Assembly (NCBI GenBank): GCA_963662175.1
Contig: OY759215.1
Location: forward strand, 31,746,066 to 31,810,065
DNA: 64,000 nt
Source: Aradus depressus
Taxonomy: Eukaryota > Arthropoda > Insecta > Hemiptera > Aradidae
Direction of reading: 5' to 3'
Shown here one piece after another: positions 21,870 to 32,249 of the stretch (position 1 is its first letter; each line of letters begins with the position of its first letter). The position numbers were made by a program, and so were the translations under genes. Under the pieces are notes generated by a model that was not told the origin of the DNA, made no database searches, and worked only from the letters and a program-made list of their open reading frames with translations.

Positions 21870-22260
21870 AAAATCTGCCACTTGACACGGACTTGGGAGC
21901 CGTATTGTTCCATAGGTACACAGATAACAGCGAGAAACCAATTGCTTTCGTCTCTAGATCGTTAAAGGCCGCCGAAAAAAGGTACAGCGCTTTAGATAAG
22001 GAAGCCCTAGCTATTATTTTTGCCTTTGAAAATTTTCACCAGTATCTCTTTGGTAGACATTTTCATCTCAGAACAGATCACAAACATGACTATTTGAGGA
22101 GCATCAATAAGTGCCTAAGCTAGCAGCGAACCGTCTTACCCGATGAGCTCTAATACTGGATGCATTTGACTATGAGATAATCTATAACAGTGGATCGAGG
22201 AATGCGCCGGCAGACGCATTATCTAGACTTCCTTTAGCAACAAGTGAATGTTCGAGTGAA
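21870..22260 (+). pseudogene. Gypsy RNase H, damaged
   Basis: LDTDLGAVLFHRYTDNSEKP, RYSALDKEALAIIFAFENFH and FHLRTDHK mark the RT-linked RNase H. The first catalytic region appears to lack about five residues between DTD and GAVL. The frame ends at 22123; homologous sequence continues in another frame to NAPADALSRLP-like coding near 22200-22235. Confidence 0.85.
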
Positions 22261-22298
22261 GAAAACATCGGATCGGGTACGCGGGGTCATCTGTTGCA

Positions 22299-22632
22299 AT
22301 GGACTTGAAAATAAAATAAAACTGGTTTATTTAATATGTTGTCTAATTTCACTAACTATATATACATGGGAGTACTTTCGGTATTTCTACCATCCTCAGC
22401 CAAAAGCATAAGAGATAAGACTAAGTTAATTTTCAGAATGTCCTTGGACATTCTGAAAATTAACTTAGTCTTATCTCTTATGCTTTTGGCTGAGGATGGT
22501 AGAAATACCGAAAGTACTCCCATGTATATATAGTTAGTGAAATTAGACAACATATTAAATAAACCAGTTTTATTTTATTTTCAAGTCCATTTGAATTATT
22601 TCACAATATCTCTGCAATTATGTCAGTTTTCA
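22299..22632. mobile_element. Foldback element: 292-bp near-perfect palindrome plus 42-bp tail
   Basis: Arms 22299-22443 and 22446-22590 are reverse complements around a central TT, 145 bp each, essentially perfect. A 42-bp tail follows to 22632. A 12-bp direct repeat TCATCTGTTGCA lies at 22287-22298 and 22633-22644, so this is an insertion into the gypsy element between RNase H and integrase. Identical ORFs on both strands here are a consequence of the symmetry. An arm-like sequence (TATTGTCTAATTCCAC, TTTCGGT, CCATCAG) occurs at about 42430-42510. Confidence 0.95.
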
Positions 22633-22639
22633 TCATCTG

Positions 22640-23330
22640 TTGCAGTTGAAAATCGATGAACTGCTCATTTCGAAGAAAAGCTTAAGTCTGCATATTATTT
22701 TGCTTTGGATGGGCAGGATTATTGAACCATCCTACTACAGGGAAACCTTACTTAACATGCTTCACAGTGGGCACCCTGGCATCTCTGCTATGCGGGCAAT
22801 GGCAAGATGGCATTTATGGTGGCCTCGCATCGACGTGGATATTGATAAGTTTGTAAAATCGTGTTGTGCCTGCCATGAAGGACGAACGAAAGAACCGGAG
22901 GTACCCCTCTACTCTTGATCAGTCATTGCGGAATCATGGAGTAGGATTCACGTGGATTCTGCGGGACCGTTTCAAGGAAAGTATTGGTTCGTAGTAATTG
23001 ATGCAATGTCCAAATGGATGGAAGTAGTGCCCATGGGATCAACGACATCAAAAACAATAGGCATATTGCTAGAAATATTCGCTCGTTTCGGCCTTCCGAA
23101 AATCATCGTGTCCGACAAAGATCCACAGTTCAGTTCAAATGAATTCCGGAGGTTTTGCAAGGAACAAGGCGTTATTCAAGTGAGATCGACGCCTTATCAT
23201 TCTAAAACTAATTGTCTTTGTGAACGGGCGGTCAGAACTTTTAAAGAGCGCTTTACCGCATCTCGCAAAGCTGGAATGGGTTTACATAATGGCCTGCAGG
23301 ATTACATTGTTTTCGACCTGTAACTCGCCT
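22640..23330 (+). pseudogene. Gypsy integrase (zinc domain and DDE core), broken
   Basis: The H-H-C-C zinc domain is visible as MLHSGHPGISAMRAMARWHL, then CCACHEGRTK. A stop at about 22918 separates it from the core. The core shows KYWFVVIDAMSKWMEVVP with the first Asp, a second Asp in IVSDKDPQFSS and the Glu in CERAVRTFKERF. All three DDE residues can be identified, but the reading frame is interrupted before and after the core, so no complete enzyme is encoded. Confidence 0.9.
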
Positions 23331-23399
23331 CAGAAGACAGCCGGCAAAACGCCGTCTGAGTTACTACGCGTGTCAACGAATGTAGAGGAGGCTCTGGTG

Positions 23400-23619
23400 A
23401 AGCAGAAACTCTACCATGAACGAAAGGCTCATGTTCGAACGTTTGAAAGGAGAGACAGTGTGGGTCTTGAATCCGTCAGGAAAAGAGTACAGACGGGGGA
23501 AGGTGTTGGAGAAGACTGGCGTGTCGTCCTACCTGGTGGAGGTGCAGGAGGCCCGGCTTCGGCTGGATCACGGCACCAGCCTCCAGGCTCAGATAACCGA
23601 GGGGGAACATGTAAATTAG
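23400..23619 (+). pseudogene. Gypsy integrase C-terminal GPY/F-like module
   Basis: FERLKGETVWVLNPSGKEY followed by RRGKVLEKTGVSSYLVEVQE resembles the gypsy integrase tail module (hydrophobic strand, +.G.V, then SY.VEV). It ends just after the purine tract and lies in a different frame from the core. Confidence 0.75.
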
Positions 23620-24015
23620 TTAATATTAAAATAATATGTATTTCTAAATTATATTAAATACATTATAATTAGCATGTGTAGGTTAGGTTTAGGTTTAGGT
23701 TTTATGACTCATGCCCGGGCTTTAACCAGCGCTCTTTCGTCACTCTGGTGGACATGAGCCCGACTCTACTGTGGAAGTCCTAAATTTTGCCTACCCTAAA
23801 TTTTTATTCATCTAGGGTAGGAGTCTTTAACGAGTACCTGACATCGTACAGGCTCGGGACCATCGCTTAACGTCCCATCCGAAGGACGGCGTGCATGTGT
23901 AGGGAAAATATCTTGAAAATAAAGTCAGTTGTCGTCTGGACCTTGTTGCTATGTTATACAGCAACGATAATAAAGAATAACTTTTTGTTTTTAAGTGTTC
24001 ATTATTAATTTTACA
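23610..24015 (+). repeat. Putative 3' LTR of the gypsy remnant
   Basis: It begins TGTAAATTAG directly after the polypurine tract and may end TTTTACA near 24015. It contains AATAAAG and AATAATAAAG signals, with GTCGTCTGGACC between them, and is interrupted by a SINE-A. With no 5' partner the boundaries are a guess. Confidence 0.35.
23683..23892 (-). mobile_element. SINE-A, 5'-truncated, with clear target-site duplication
   Basis: On the minus strand the body runs from GCACGCCGTCC to the (ACCTA)-like tail; the tRNA head is missing. The 11-bp repeat GCATGTGTAGG flanks it at 23672-23682 and 23893-23903, consistent with LINE-mediated, incomplete reverse transcription. Confidence 0.9.
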
Positions 24016-24234
24016 CACAATTTCTCTGCTGCACCACACAGCTCCTTGAACACAGTAGAAAATTCTCTTTCTTGATCATCTGGAATTAATTATATTTTTT
24101 TGTTCCGATAGTTTTTAAATTTTTATCAAATACTTCTATCTACTGTATGTATGTTGTATCTGTACTGCAGAATATTGACAACTCTTTTGCATAAAGTTAT
24201 ATCGGATTAAAATAATAATAATAAGTGGAAAGAA

Positions 24235-24420
24235 AATTGTAGAAAAATCCAATGATAACTTTTTATGTAAAAATACGATATTTCGCAAGACGGGTTTTGA
24301 TATACATGCAGAAACACGTCCTGAAATGTTTTTAAACATATTTTTAGACATTTTTTCAATTTACCTGAAAATTGTTAGCCCTAACGAAAAATTGTTTCGT
24401 ACTGTAGCAAATGTACCCGA
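24235..24420 (+). repeat. RptB fragment
   Basis: GACGGGTTTTGATATACATG, CACGTCCTGAAATG and TGAAAATTGTTAGCCCTAAC match 6265-6415 and 20700-20830. Confidence 0.8.
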
Positions 24421-24530
24421 ACAACGACGGTGTCGCTAAGCGGACAAATATACAAACAACATTGCCAGCCTGCCAACTGATAAGTGCAGACCATATGTTT
24501 GTATATTATAAATCCCATCTTTATAATAAG

Positions 24531-25350
24531 AAAATAGGAGGCCCATGAACTGTGAGGGCGGATGGAGTTCTACGCATGCTGTGAAGGCGACTCATCTATT
24601 GGAAGAGCACCCTGAACTAAACTCCACGTTGGCGCGTTGTGCCAAGCAGACTGCAAAGACACATTTGTCACCAAAAGAAAAATCAGTCTGATTTATCAGA
24701 AACGACCTGGAAAGTGCTGAAAATTATTTTGAGTAATTAGGCCAGCATATTAGCCAAAAGATCTTGAAACGAAAATAGTAAGAAGTTGTCGCCGGCCCTG
24801 GAGAGCCTTCTTTGAAGAGAGTCGCAGAAGGATGAAATAGAACTGAAATGAAGCCGATAAAGTAGAAGTAAAATGAAATACAGATGATGAGAGTCGTAGA
24901 AGGCTTTGCAGAAGACAATCATTAAAAATGAACTGAATAGAAAAACAGTACAGATAAGTTAAATTAATTACCTGAAAGTCGGCCTAGAAGAGCATCCTAT
25001 GGAAGATAGAAAAAAAAATAGTCTATAGAAGATTCTGTGTATGTTGGCCAGCACATCAGCTCATAAAGATAATAAGGTATAAATACACAGCACACATGAT
25101 AGAAGATGGACGAAGCCAGTCCTTATGTGGGATGAAGAACTGACGAGAATTGCGGAGGATACAAGCGAACGGAAGGGGATGAGCCAGGTCTCTCTGTGGC
25201 TCTAGAGTCTAGACCATCAGAACTGTCCAAAAGAAAAAGGACCCATCCATATAGTGAATAAAGTGCTTTTTTTGTCAACATTTTTGAGTTTTTTTTGTTT
25301 TTAAGATTTTTTCTTTTACTTCAACGTTTGGACTGGTTGCTCATTGCAAC
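24531..25350 (+). repeat. Second copy of the left-arm 3' segment
   Basis: It starts at AAAATAGGAGGCCCATGAAC and parallels 19921-20670 through GCTGTGAAGGCGACTCAT, AGAAACGACCTGGAAAGTGC and AAGTTGTCGCC.GCCCTGGA to GGGATGAAGAACTGACGAGA and a terminal T-rich TTTGTCAACATTTTTGAG. One frame reads RRWTKPVLMWDEELTRIAED, reminiscent of a motif near the end of some LINE ORFs. The gypsy remnant lies between the two copies. Confidence 0.8.
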
Positions 25351-25444
25351 ACAAAACAGCATGCCTTCATCTTCCCGCAGTCCAAACTGTTGTTTGTTTA
25401 CTATCTAATGAAGTTATTGGAAAGATAGTGGCTGCCACGAAACA

Positions 25445-25529
25445 GTGAATGCTCAGCTCATTTTCTCTCGTTTATAAATAAATATATTGCTTTTAATCAG
25501 AAATAATCTTAGATGCATTTTCTTTACAG
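25445..25529 (+). other. Intron-like module L9 (85 bp), diverged
   Basis: Donor ACA|GTGAATGCTC, one G shorter than its relatives; acceptor TTTTCTTTACAG|ATCATAAA. Confidence 0.5.
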
Positions 25530-25539
25530 ATCATAAAAA

Positions 25540-26058
25540 TATTGATGTCGGAGGGTAGTATCATGAACCCAAGAATACACCGGAAGGCGTGGGGGGTGTT
25601 GAGGTGACTCCCTTGGCTTCAGCCGGATAGACTGGATATTGGTTTACTTTTACTGGCGTTGTCCTCTGCACTCTGTTTTTGCTTCCTCTTCTTGAATATA
25701 TATATCAACCCCCGAGCGAGTTAGGCAGGGCCACTAGTTGGACCAATTGTATCAAAAGATTCCAACTAGCTGCCCCTTAACCCAGGGCTGCTGAGGGAGC
25801 GGGAGCCGACCAAGGGTATGGTCAGGCGTCAGCTGATCCCAGGGGCCCTCCATCACGGATTCCCGACCGCTCAACAACCCCAGACAGAACCCGCGCTCTC
25901 CAGGAGCCTAAAAAGGTTTGGGGATAGTGGAGGGATGATAGTGCCACCTAGAAAAGTAAAGTTGTACTACCATCACGGAAAATTAAGTTTGACTGGGGAA
26001 GTTTTTATAGTGGTTCTCGACACGTGCGAGAATATCACGGGATGAGAATTGGTATCAA
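25540..26058. mobile_element. Inserted GC-richer block, unclassified
   Basis: It interrupts the exon-like sequence immediately after an acceptor; the exon resumes at GCATTGGACATCAAAAAG. It contains CCCGAGCGAGTTAGGCAGGG and GGGCTGCTGAGGGAGCGGGA. Composition differs sharply from its surroundings. It could be the 5' region of a non-LTR element; no domain was recognised and no clear target duplication was found. Confidence 0.4.
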
Positions 26059-26260
26059 GATGCATTGGACATCAAAAAGAAGCCAAGGAACTTAATAAAA
26101 TAGTGAGAAGTTGAAGAGAAAAAATAGATCAGAAAACATATAAATATTAATATCTGAAATCCAACATATAAAATGAAATTTATGGAAATATAGTGGAGGG
26201 CAGCAAACCGGTGAGTGCTTAGCTCCTAGTTACGATGATAATTGAGAAGACAAATAAGTT

Positions 26261-26463
26261 GAATTACCTGAAGTTCAACCAAGAAGGAAGAATTACCTGA
26301 AGTTCAACCAAGAAGGAAGAATTACCTGAAGTTCAACCAAGAAGGAAGAATTACCTGAAGTTCAACCAAGAAGGAAGAATTACCTGAAGTTCAACCAAGA
26401 AGGAAGAATTACCTGAAGTTCAACCAAGAAGGAAGAATTACCTGAAGTTCAACCAAGAAGGAA
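26261..26463. repeat. 29-bp tandem repeat, 7 units
   Basis: GAATTACCTGAAGTTCAACC plus AAGAAGGAA begins at 26261, 26290, 26319, 26348, 26377, 26406 and 26435. The unit is an amplified piece of the arm's exon-like sequence (AATACCTGAAAGCCAACCAA and GAAGGAAGAA). Confidence 0.95.
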
Positions 26464-26739
26464 GAATTCAAAGAGCAGGAAATAGTTAAAGGAAGATTTT
26501 GCCAGAAGATTGAGAAGGGGAAGTATTTAGATGTCGAATGTATCGATAACTGAAAATTTAAGAGGAAACAATGGGCCAGAAGACAAATAAGTTCAAATAC
26601 TAAATTTTGGGATCCATTCATTACATCGCCAATAATTAAAAGGGAGATTAATAGGTGAACCTTATAGGCTTTGAATTTGAATGTAACATTTCATGTCGAT
26701 GTTTTCATTACATCGGCAGTTATCAAAGTGTTGATACTG

Positions 26740-26867
26740 AGCCTATCCGATGTCAGGTACTCGTTTAAGCCCAAGGTAACGAAACCTATAACTCCCAGAG
26801 TAGAGTTGGCATCATTTTAAACAGAGTGACGAAAGAGCGCTTTGGTAGTAGGTGATATGTCCTCGTA
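26740..26867 (+). mobile_element. SINE-A, 3' fragment
   Basis: GATGTCAGGTACTCGTTTAA, ACTCCCAGAGTAGAGT, GAGTGACGAAAGAGCGCT and GGTAGTAGGTGATATG match the SINE-A body; the head and tail are missing. Confidence 0.75.
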
Positions 26868-27334
26868 AATAAATAACGGTTATTGTTTATTATTGTTATT
26901 TTTCATATATATATACATGATTTGTCTGAAAATCAATGGATGTCGTCCTTAGGGGATTCTGGATTCAAATATTAAAATTCGTGCAGATATATTCGTTTTA
27001 TTGGGAACTATTGTGGTCACAAGCACATATATAGACAAAAATTACGTTTTTATTTTTGGAAAGAAGATTTGGAAAACATGTAATTTCTGACCGATTGCAT
27101 AACTTCTCCTGTAATTCATATAGCTAGGCAAATAAAAGGTACAATTAAGTGAAAGGTAAATTATACTAATCATTAATAATAGATTAGTGTTTTCTGAAAG
27201 GAGTTGTCCTCAACTAGGTATGCAGATTACCTCAGGTCAGAAAAACTGGGCGGACTAGTGAAACATACGTAATTAGTGGGCGCGATAAGTGTACCAATTT
27301 TTTGATTACACACTTATAAAGTTTTGAATCTAGG
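26868..27334. other. No gene; DR1 fragment at about 26925-27135
   Basis: Contains TTTGTCTGAAAATCAATGGA and GTAATTTCTGACCGATTGCA-type DR1 phrases. No gene recognised. Confidence 0.5.
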
Positions 27335-27572
27335 TTAAATGCAGGAGTTCCCCAAGGTTCGATCCTCAGTCCCATCCTCTTTAATCTATTCTCTCACGAT
27401 ATACCTGAGCATCCAGGTCTGTCACTGGCAATTAACAGAAAACGGACAAATGCCTACACCGTGACTCTCCTCACTCTACCCACTTCTCAACAAGAACTAC
27501 TACACTCCTCTACACCGTACTCATACGGCCAATCATCATATACGCCTGCCCTGACCTACCGGTCTGATCGGT
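27335..27572 (+). pseudogene. Jockey-type reverse transcriptase fragment with internal deletion
   Basis: LNAGVPQGSILSPILFNLFS is RT motif B (GVPQGS) with its usual downstream context, followed by DIPEHPGLSLAI. Some 100 nt later a different frame reads YTVLIRPIIIYACP, the thumb-region motif. The YADD block that should separate them is missing, so a deletion plus frameshift is inferred. Confidence 0.8.
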
Positions 27573-27579
27573 TTGGGAC

Positions 27580-28080
27580 GGAATTCGGTGAAAACTCAAC
27601 ATTGAATTTCTGACGATTATCATAACTTTCCCTATATTTTGTATCGCTGGGGAAGTAATAAATATTATTGGAGCAGACGTTGGAGGACAATGATTTACAG
27701 TATTGTTTGTGGACAACTGTCTGTTGAAATATTGATATTTAGGTTCTGACAGGTCACCGTCATTTAGCATACCAATAAATTATGAAAGTTGAAACCGGTT
27801 TTCCTTTTAGAGTAAACGACAAACAAACATCGGTCAATGTGCCTTCTATATAACACGTAGGATGGACCCACGACCAAAGTGGATCAACGCCTTCTGAAAT
27901 CTAACAAGACGTATTATTCGGTGCCAAAACTCCCCCAGTATATATATACTAATAAGACGTAGGCATTACCAGTGAATTTCAAAAGTAAAATAAGAGTTTT
28001 TTTTTTTTTTTTTGTTATGTATAAAAATGAGTTCAGACGAGAAAGGTCAGTCCATCAGTATGTTTTTTTGTAAACGGGGC
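27580..28080. other. No gene; DR1 fragment at 27580-27665
   Basis: GTGAAAACTCAACATTGAAT to ATCGCTGGGGAAGTAATAAA is DR1. The remainder is AT-rich, with a T run at about 27999-28013. Confidence 0.5.
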
Positions 28081-28084
28081 TTAG

Positions 28085-28800
28085 GGGCGGTCAAAATTAC
28101 ATCTCCGCTAGGGTAAATGGACATTTGTTTAAACTATTGATAGATTCGGGAGCATTTATGACTGTGGCAAGTTGCAAGTATGCGAGGAAGGCCGGCATTC
28201 GTCCGACAACAACATACCAGGGTGCTGACGGGAATACTAACGAGACCTTTGGGGCTGTTGAGCTGTCGCTTGACATCCGAGGCTGCAGTTATGAACACTT
28301 CTGCCTTATTGACTTCCGGAAGGCGAAAAGGGTTCAGCTCCTACTGAAGACCTTTTGAGGATGGCAGAGTCAGAATCCCTGGTTTCAGTTCCTGGTTTGG
28401 AGTTCCTAAGAGGGGTCCGAGAGGACTGTAAAGTGGGTATCCTTAGCACGCATGGTGATCTTGCTCAGGATCTCAGGGGAATAGTCCAGGAGATAGCAAA
28501 GAGTACTTGGACCAGTCGGTAGTCGCCCCACCGATGTCTGAGGTCTTGGCAAAGGGGTTGCTGGGGTCGATTCCGGTGGGAGCAGAAAGACTACTCGAGC
28601 CGCAGCCAATGTGGGAGCACGTTATGCTTCTAGGGCTTTAGTTGCAGCTCATGATCTTTAAGTGCCCGCACGGCTGGTGAATACAGCGGAGCAGCCAGTC
28701 ACTATACCCGTGAGAATACATATTGTGGTCATCGAATGGCAGAAACCAAGAGGCTGGAAGGGAAACGAAGAGGCTGCAAGCAGTTGATGCCGAATGTGTG
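28085..28800 (+). pseudogene. Gypsy-type protease and pro-RT linker fragment
   Basis: ARVNGHLFKLLIDSGAFMTV carries the retropepsin active-site D-S-G (at about 28140-28150), followed by 60 plausible residues to 28357. Further on a frame near 28660-28720 reads VPARLVNTAEQPVTIPVRIH, the linker that precedes RT in gypsy polyproteins. A stop at 28356-28358 and frame changes break it. It lies downstream of the RT-integrase remnant in the same orientation, so it is either another copy or a rearranged 5' part. Confidence 0.75.
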
Positions 28801-29281
28801 GCGGTAGTTCAACTGTCAGATCAAGGATTGTCCTGATGAAATAAAAATTCTGATCGAAAGAACATTTTCTCTTCCAAGCATAGCTTCAAACGTTTCACCG
28901 GTGTTAAGCCACTGCCGCCTTAATTTCCCCTTTTGGGTTGTGGAAGCCGCATTCACGCCTTTTTTTGAACTCCCACACCACAAACATGCTAACGTGCCAC
29001 CATTTCAAAATGTAAACTGAAGAGAAAAACTTAGTATTTTTCCCCCATCAAAAGTAGGATGAAAAAGTGAGTTTGTACAGAAATCACAATCAGAATTGAA
29101 CAAATAAATTAACAATAAAAATAATTTCGAAAACCTGACATTACTTATGAAATAGTTGGAGGAATGAGGATGGCCTCATCGCTGTGGCATGTCGGGGGAT
29201 CTCAAGCTCGATTTATATTTTATTTTTTTAAATATTTTTATTTGGATTATTATTATTTTTTATTTATTTTATGTATGTATT

Positions 29282-29314
<33 letters not shown>

Positions 29315-30140
29315 AACCTCATTTTTTATATTCTTTTTCTTCTTATTATTATATTGTTTTATTATTTTTTATAATTATCGTTGTAATTATTTTCTCATTG
29401 TATACATAGTTATTATTTTGTGCATATTCTTCATGACTTCACGGAGACATTTTTATTATTATACCTGATAAAGATTTGGAATGAGGATGTCGGATAACAT
29501 GAAATTCCGATGAAAACTGTACATCGAATTTCTGTCCGATTACGTAATTTCCCCCACACTTTGTACAAATGGGAAATAAAATAAAAAAATTAAAAACTCA
29601 AGAGTTCTTAGTAAATTCCTGCTTTTAATTTCACACCGCAACTTTAAAACCGCATCGGGGTTCTTCAATTACAATTTTTTATCAATGAAAGTCATTTATA
29701 AAATATGTCTACTTACTCCAACTTCGTAAGTACGTTACACATACTTCGTTTTTTAACGATCCTAATAAATCTTATAGAAAAATATTTTCTTCTGGTTTTT
29801 ATCTCTGTTATAAATCATTTTCTCTGTCCATTTTTTCACACGGATGTCAACTCAAATCAAGCTCTTTCATGAGACGTTTTATAACGGCCTAACTTCAGAA
29901 GGCTTTGGTTTCTCAACACCTGTAAACTCTCCCAGTTTTTAAACTTTATTTTTAAATGATTTTCAATGCTGCTCCTCTTTTCATCGGGTTTCCTTTACTT
30001 ATGAAGCCACGTCATAACAAAAAGTTGTCGATAATTAACCGGAAATGCTCTCTCTCTGAAACTAACTTACTGTTTTGATTCGGAATCAATAGAAGTCTTA
30101 CTCAGGAGCTTCTGAATCATAGAAAATTCTTCTTCTCTGA
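28801..30140. other. No gene recognised; AT-rich, DR1 fragment at about 29480-29575
   Basis: A short (TA)n run lies at about 29285-29309. ATTCCGATGAAAACTGTACA and CTGTCCGATTACGTAATTTC near 29500-29550 are DR1. ORFs at 29189-29468 are low-complexity translation of AT-rich DNA. Confidence 0.5.
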
Positions 30141-30144
30141 TCCT

Positions 30145-30385
30145 TCACATGCCTTTGGCCGATTTGGCTGAATAATTATAAGTATCGTCCATATGAGGCT
30201 TTGCATATAGTTATTATATACTTTAGTTATATTTGTGTTAAGCCCCCTATAATTTCCTATCGATATTTGCTTTCTATTAGAAGGTACCGTCTTCACAGAC
30301 ACACGCAAACAAACAAACAAAATTTGAATTTTTTTGATTTTTCGGACCGATTACACAACTTTCCTGACACGTTAAAGCCTGAGCG
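30145..30385. repeat. DR1 fragment
   Basis: TTTGGCCGATTTGGCTGAAT near 30155 and TTTTTCGGACCGATTACACA near 30340 match DR1 phrases at 1638 and 32045. Confidence 0.65.
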
Positions 30386-31170
30386 TGAGTCATAATAACC
30401 AACAGAATGTATGGAAACGAAATTTTTATATATTGTGATGTATAAAAAGAATACACACATTAAATTATTAATAATAAAAAAAATTATTATATTTATTTTT
30501 CTATAAAAAGCAATTTTATTATAAAATAAATGAAAAAAAAAAAAAAAAAACACGACCTTCAGACCATGTGATGAACTAAATAGGAGAGAATTGACAGGGA
30601 AATGATGCGCAAAGAAGGTACTGATGTTTGTTTTTATGTCTTATATGCCCCAAGATAACTCACTCTAAAAAAAGAATGAACAATATTTATTAGTTTATAA
30701 GATTTCTTTGAAAAAAAATTATTTTAATTTTTTTTTTTTATGTTCCAATCTTGAGTTTTTAATTTTAATAATGTAGATTTATAAAAATAAACCCAATATT
30801 TGTTCTCGTAAATTCTATTCTCTTCATTTGCCCTGTTGGCCCAGTAAGATAATTTGAAAACCTATGGATTCGATTTATATTTTTGCAAAATCTAGAAAAC
30901 AAGATGGCATCTTTTAAGAAATCCAAATGAAAAGTTTGTTAATTGACATTTTTTTTTAAATTACTTGCACTTTCTTCAAAATTGCACGTCTTGAATTTTT
31001 GATATTTTTAGGGCCCTTTTACTTTAGAAATCAAAATTAAATAGAAGACCAGTTATAAAATGTCGTAATTCATTGTTTATTTAATTATTATTATTTCATT
31101 ATTATTAATTTTACTTATATTTTTTGATTTATCATAATTTTACACTAACATATCTTTATTTACCACAATA
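30386..31170. other. No feature recognised; AT-rich
   Basis: Long A and T runs only; A homopolymer at about 30533-30550. Confidence 0.5.
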
Positions 31171-32110
31171 TATACATCCAAAATCCCATAAAGACAGCAC
31201 CTATTGATTTTCAGCTAAATCGCCAGAAGGGAAAGAGAGGATTTTAACGCGATTCAGAATGCCCTGATCAACTCTTTATTTTTAGCTAAATTGTTGGATT
31301 GATTTGCGAGGGAGAACGAAAACATAGTAGGTATATTAATTCGTGGTGGGGAAGTATATAGCCAGGGATTCTCTGACTTTTTATATTCCGGATTCCTCTT
31401 CGATTATGAACGCTCCTCGCTCCGTCGACACATGTCAACACCTCATTCTCCATGCGTTTTACTGTCGTTATGACTTAATGCCCCATGCTCTTCTATTCAA
31501 GCTCGAGTTTCTCTTCCCCCAAAAGAGATGTCGTTTTGGTCAATTACCAAGTATTTCAGGGCTTCAGCTGTCATCCATTGATAAATCTGTTTCATATTTA
31601 GCTTATGCTTGTTGTATTAGTTTATTGTACTTTGTGCAGTGTTCACTCAAATTCACTCTTCAATAAAAATGAAAAAAATTCATCGGTGAATGACGGGCAA
31701 CGTACTTCCCCAGAACGATTTAATCAAATATCTTTTTCCTCCCCCAACAAAACCAAGTTATGTCCTCATTGGGTTTTGATTTTAAATATGAAATTTCATA
31801 TCGATACATTCAATAGATCGGCAGTTATTAGAGTTTTTGAGTTAAGCCTAATCCCACATTCCCTCCAACAATTTGTTTGAAAATCGATATGTGTTGTCTT
31901 TATGAGGCTTAGGTCACATACATAAACATTCGTGTTGATGCATTCATTCTATTAAAAGTAATCGTGTTCACAGAGAGACAGACATTTTTTTCCCCTTATT
32001 TGGAATCTAGAAATCGGAAAAAATGTCGTCAAAAACTTCGTATCGAATTGTTGACCGATTACATAACTTCTCCTATATTTCGAATAGTTGGGGAAGTAAA
32101 CATGTGAAAT
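31170..32110. repeat. DR1 fragments in series
   Basis: Phrases include AAGACAGCACCTATTGATTT, GTGGGGAAGTATATAGCC.GG and ATTCAATAGATCGGCAGTTA, then ACAGAGAGACAGACATTTTT, TGACCGATTACATAACTTCT and GTTGGGGAAGTAAA. They follow the order seen in other DR1 pieces. No coding frame is supported. Confidence 0.6.
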
Positions 32111-32194
32111 GGTCATAACAAATGTTTTATACCAACTACGTTTTCCCCTTCTCCATTTCAAGTTAATTTCATAGTGGCATTACTGCGTACAAAA

Positions 32195-32216
32195 AAGGAT
32201 ATATATATATATATAT
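32195..32216. repeat. (AT)n microsatellite
   Basis: Short alternating AT run next to the end of the right arm. Confidence 0.85.
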
Positions 32217-32249
32217 CTCGGGGAAGATGAAGATCTGGTGTATTTTGTT

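Larger units (their letters stand above)
20940..23609 (+). mobile_element. Ty3/gypsy retrotransposon remnant (RT to end of integrase)
   Basis: Domain order is reverse transcriptase, RNase H, integrase and a C-terminal GPY/F-type module, which is the Ty3/gypsy order. No gag or protease precedes it, and no 5' LTR was found. Several frameshifts and stops, active-site losses and a foldback insertion (22299-22632) make it non-functional. A purine tract GAGGGGGAA at 23599-23607 fits the polypurine tract that precedes a 3' LTR. It sits between the two copies of the left arm's 3' segment. Confidence 0.9.
25380..26620 (+). repeat. Diverged left-arm module region
   Basis: It carries a further intron-like module (25445-25529), an exon-like stretch from 26058 (ATTGGACATCAAAAAGAAGC), and at 26211 a donor GTGAGTGCTTAGCTC whose intron is cut short. 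The end matches satellite landmarks (GGCCAGAAGACAAATAAG). It is interrupted by an inserted block at 25540-26058. Confidence 0.75.

Noticed and set aside
22336..22553. Two identical 65-codon ORFs on opposite strands
   Set aside because: A direct consequence of the palindrome; no domain.
31343..31880. ORFs of 107 and 91 codons
   Set aside because: They lie within DR1 fragments and lack recognisable features.
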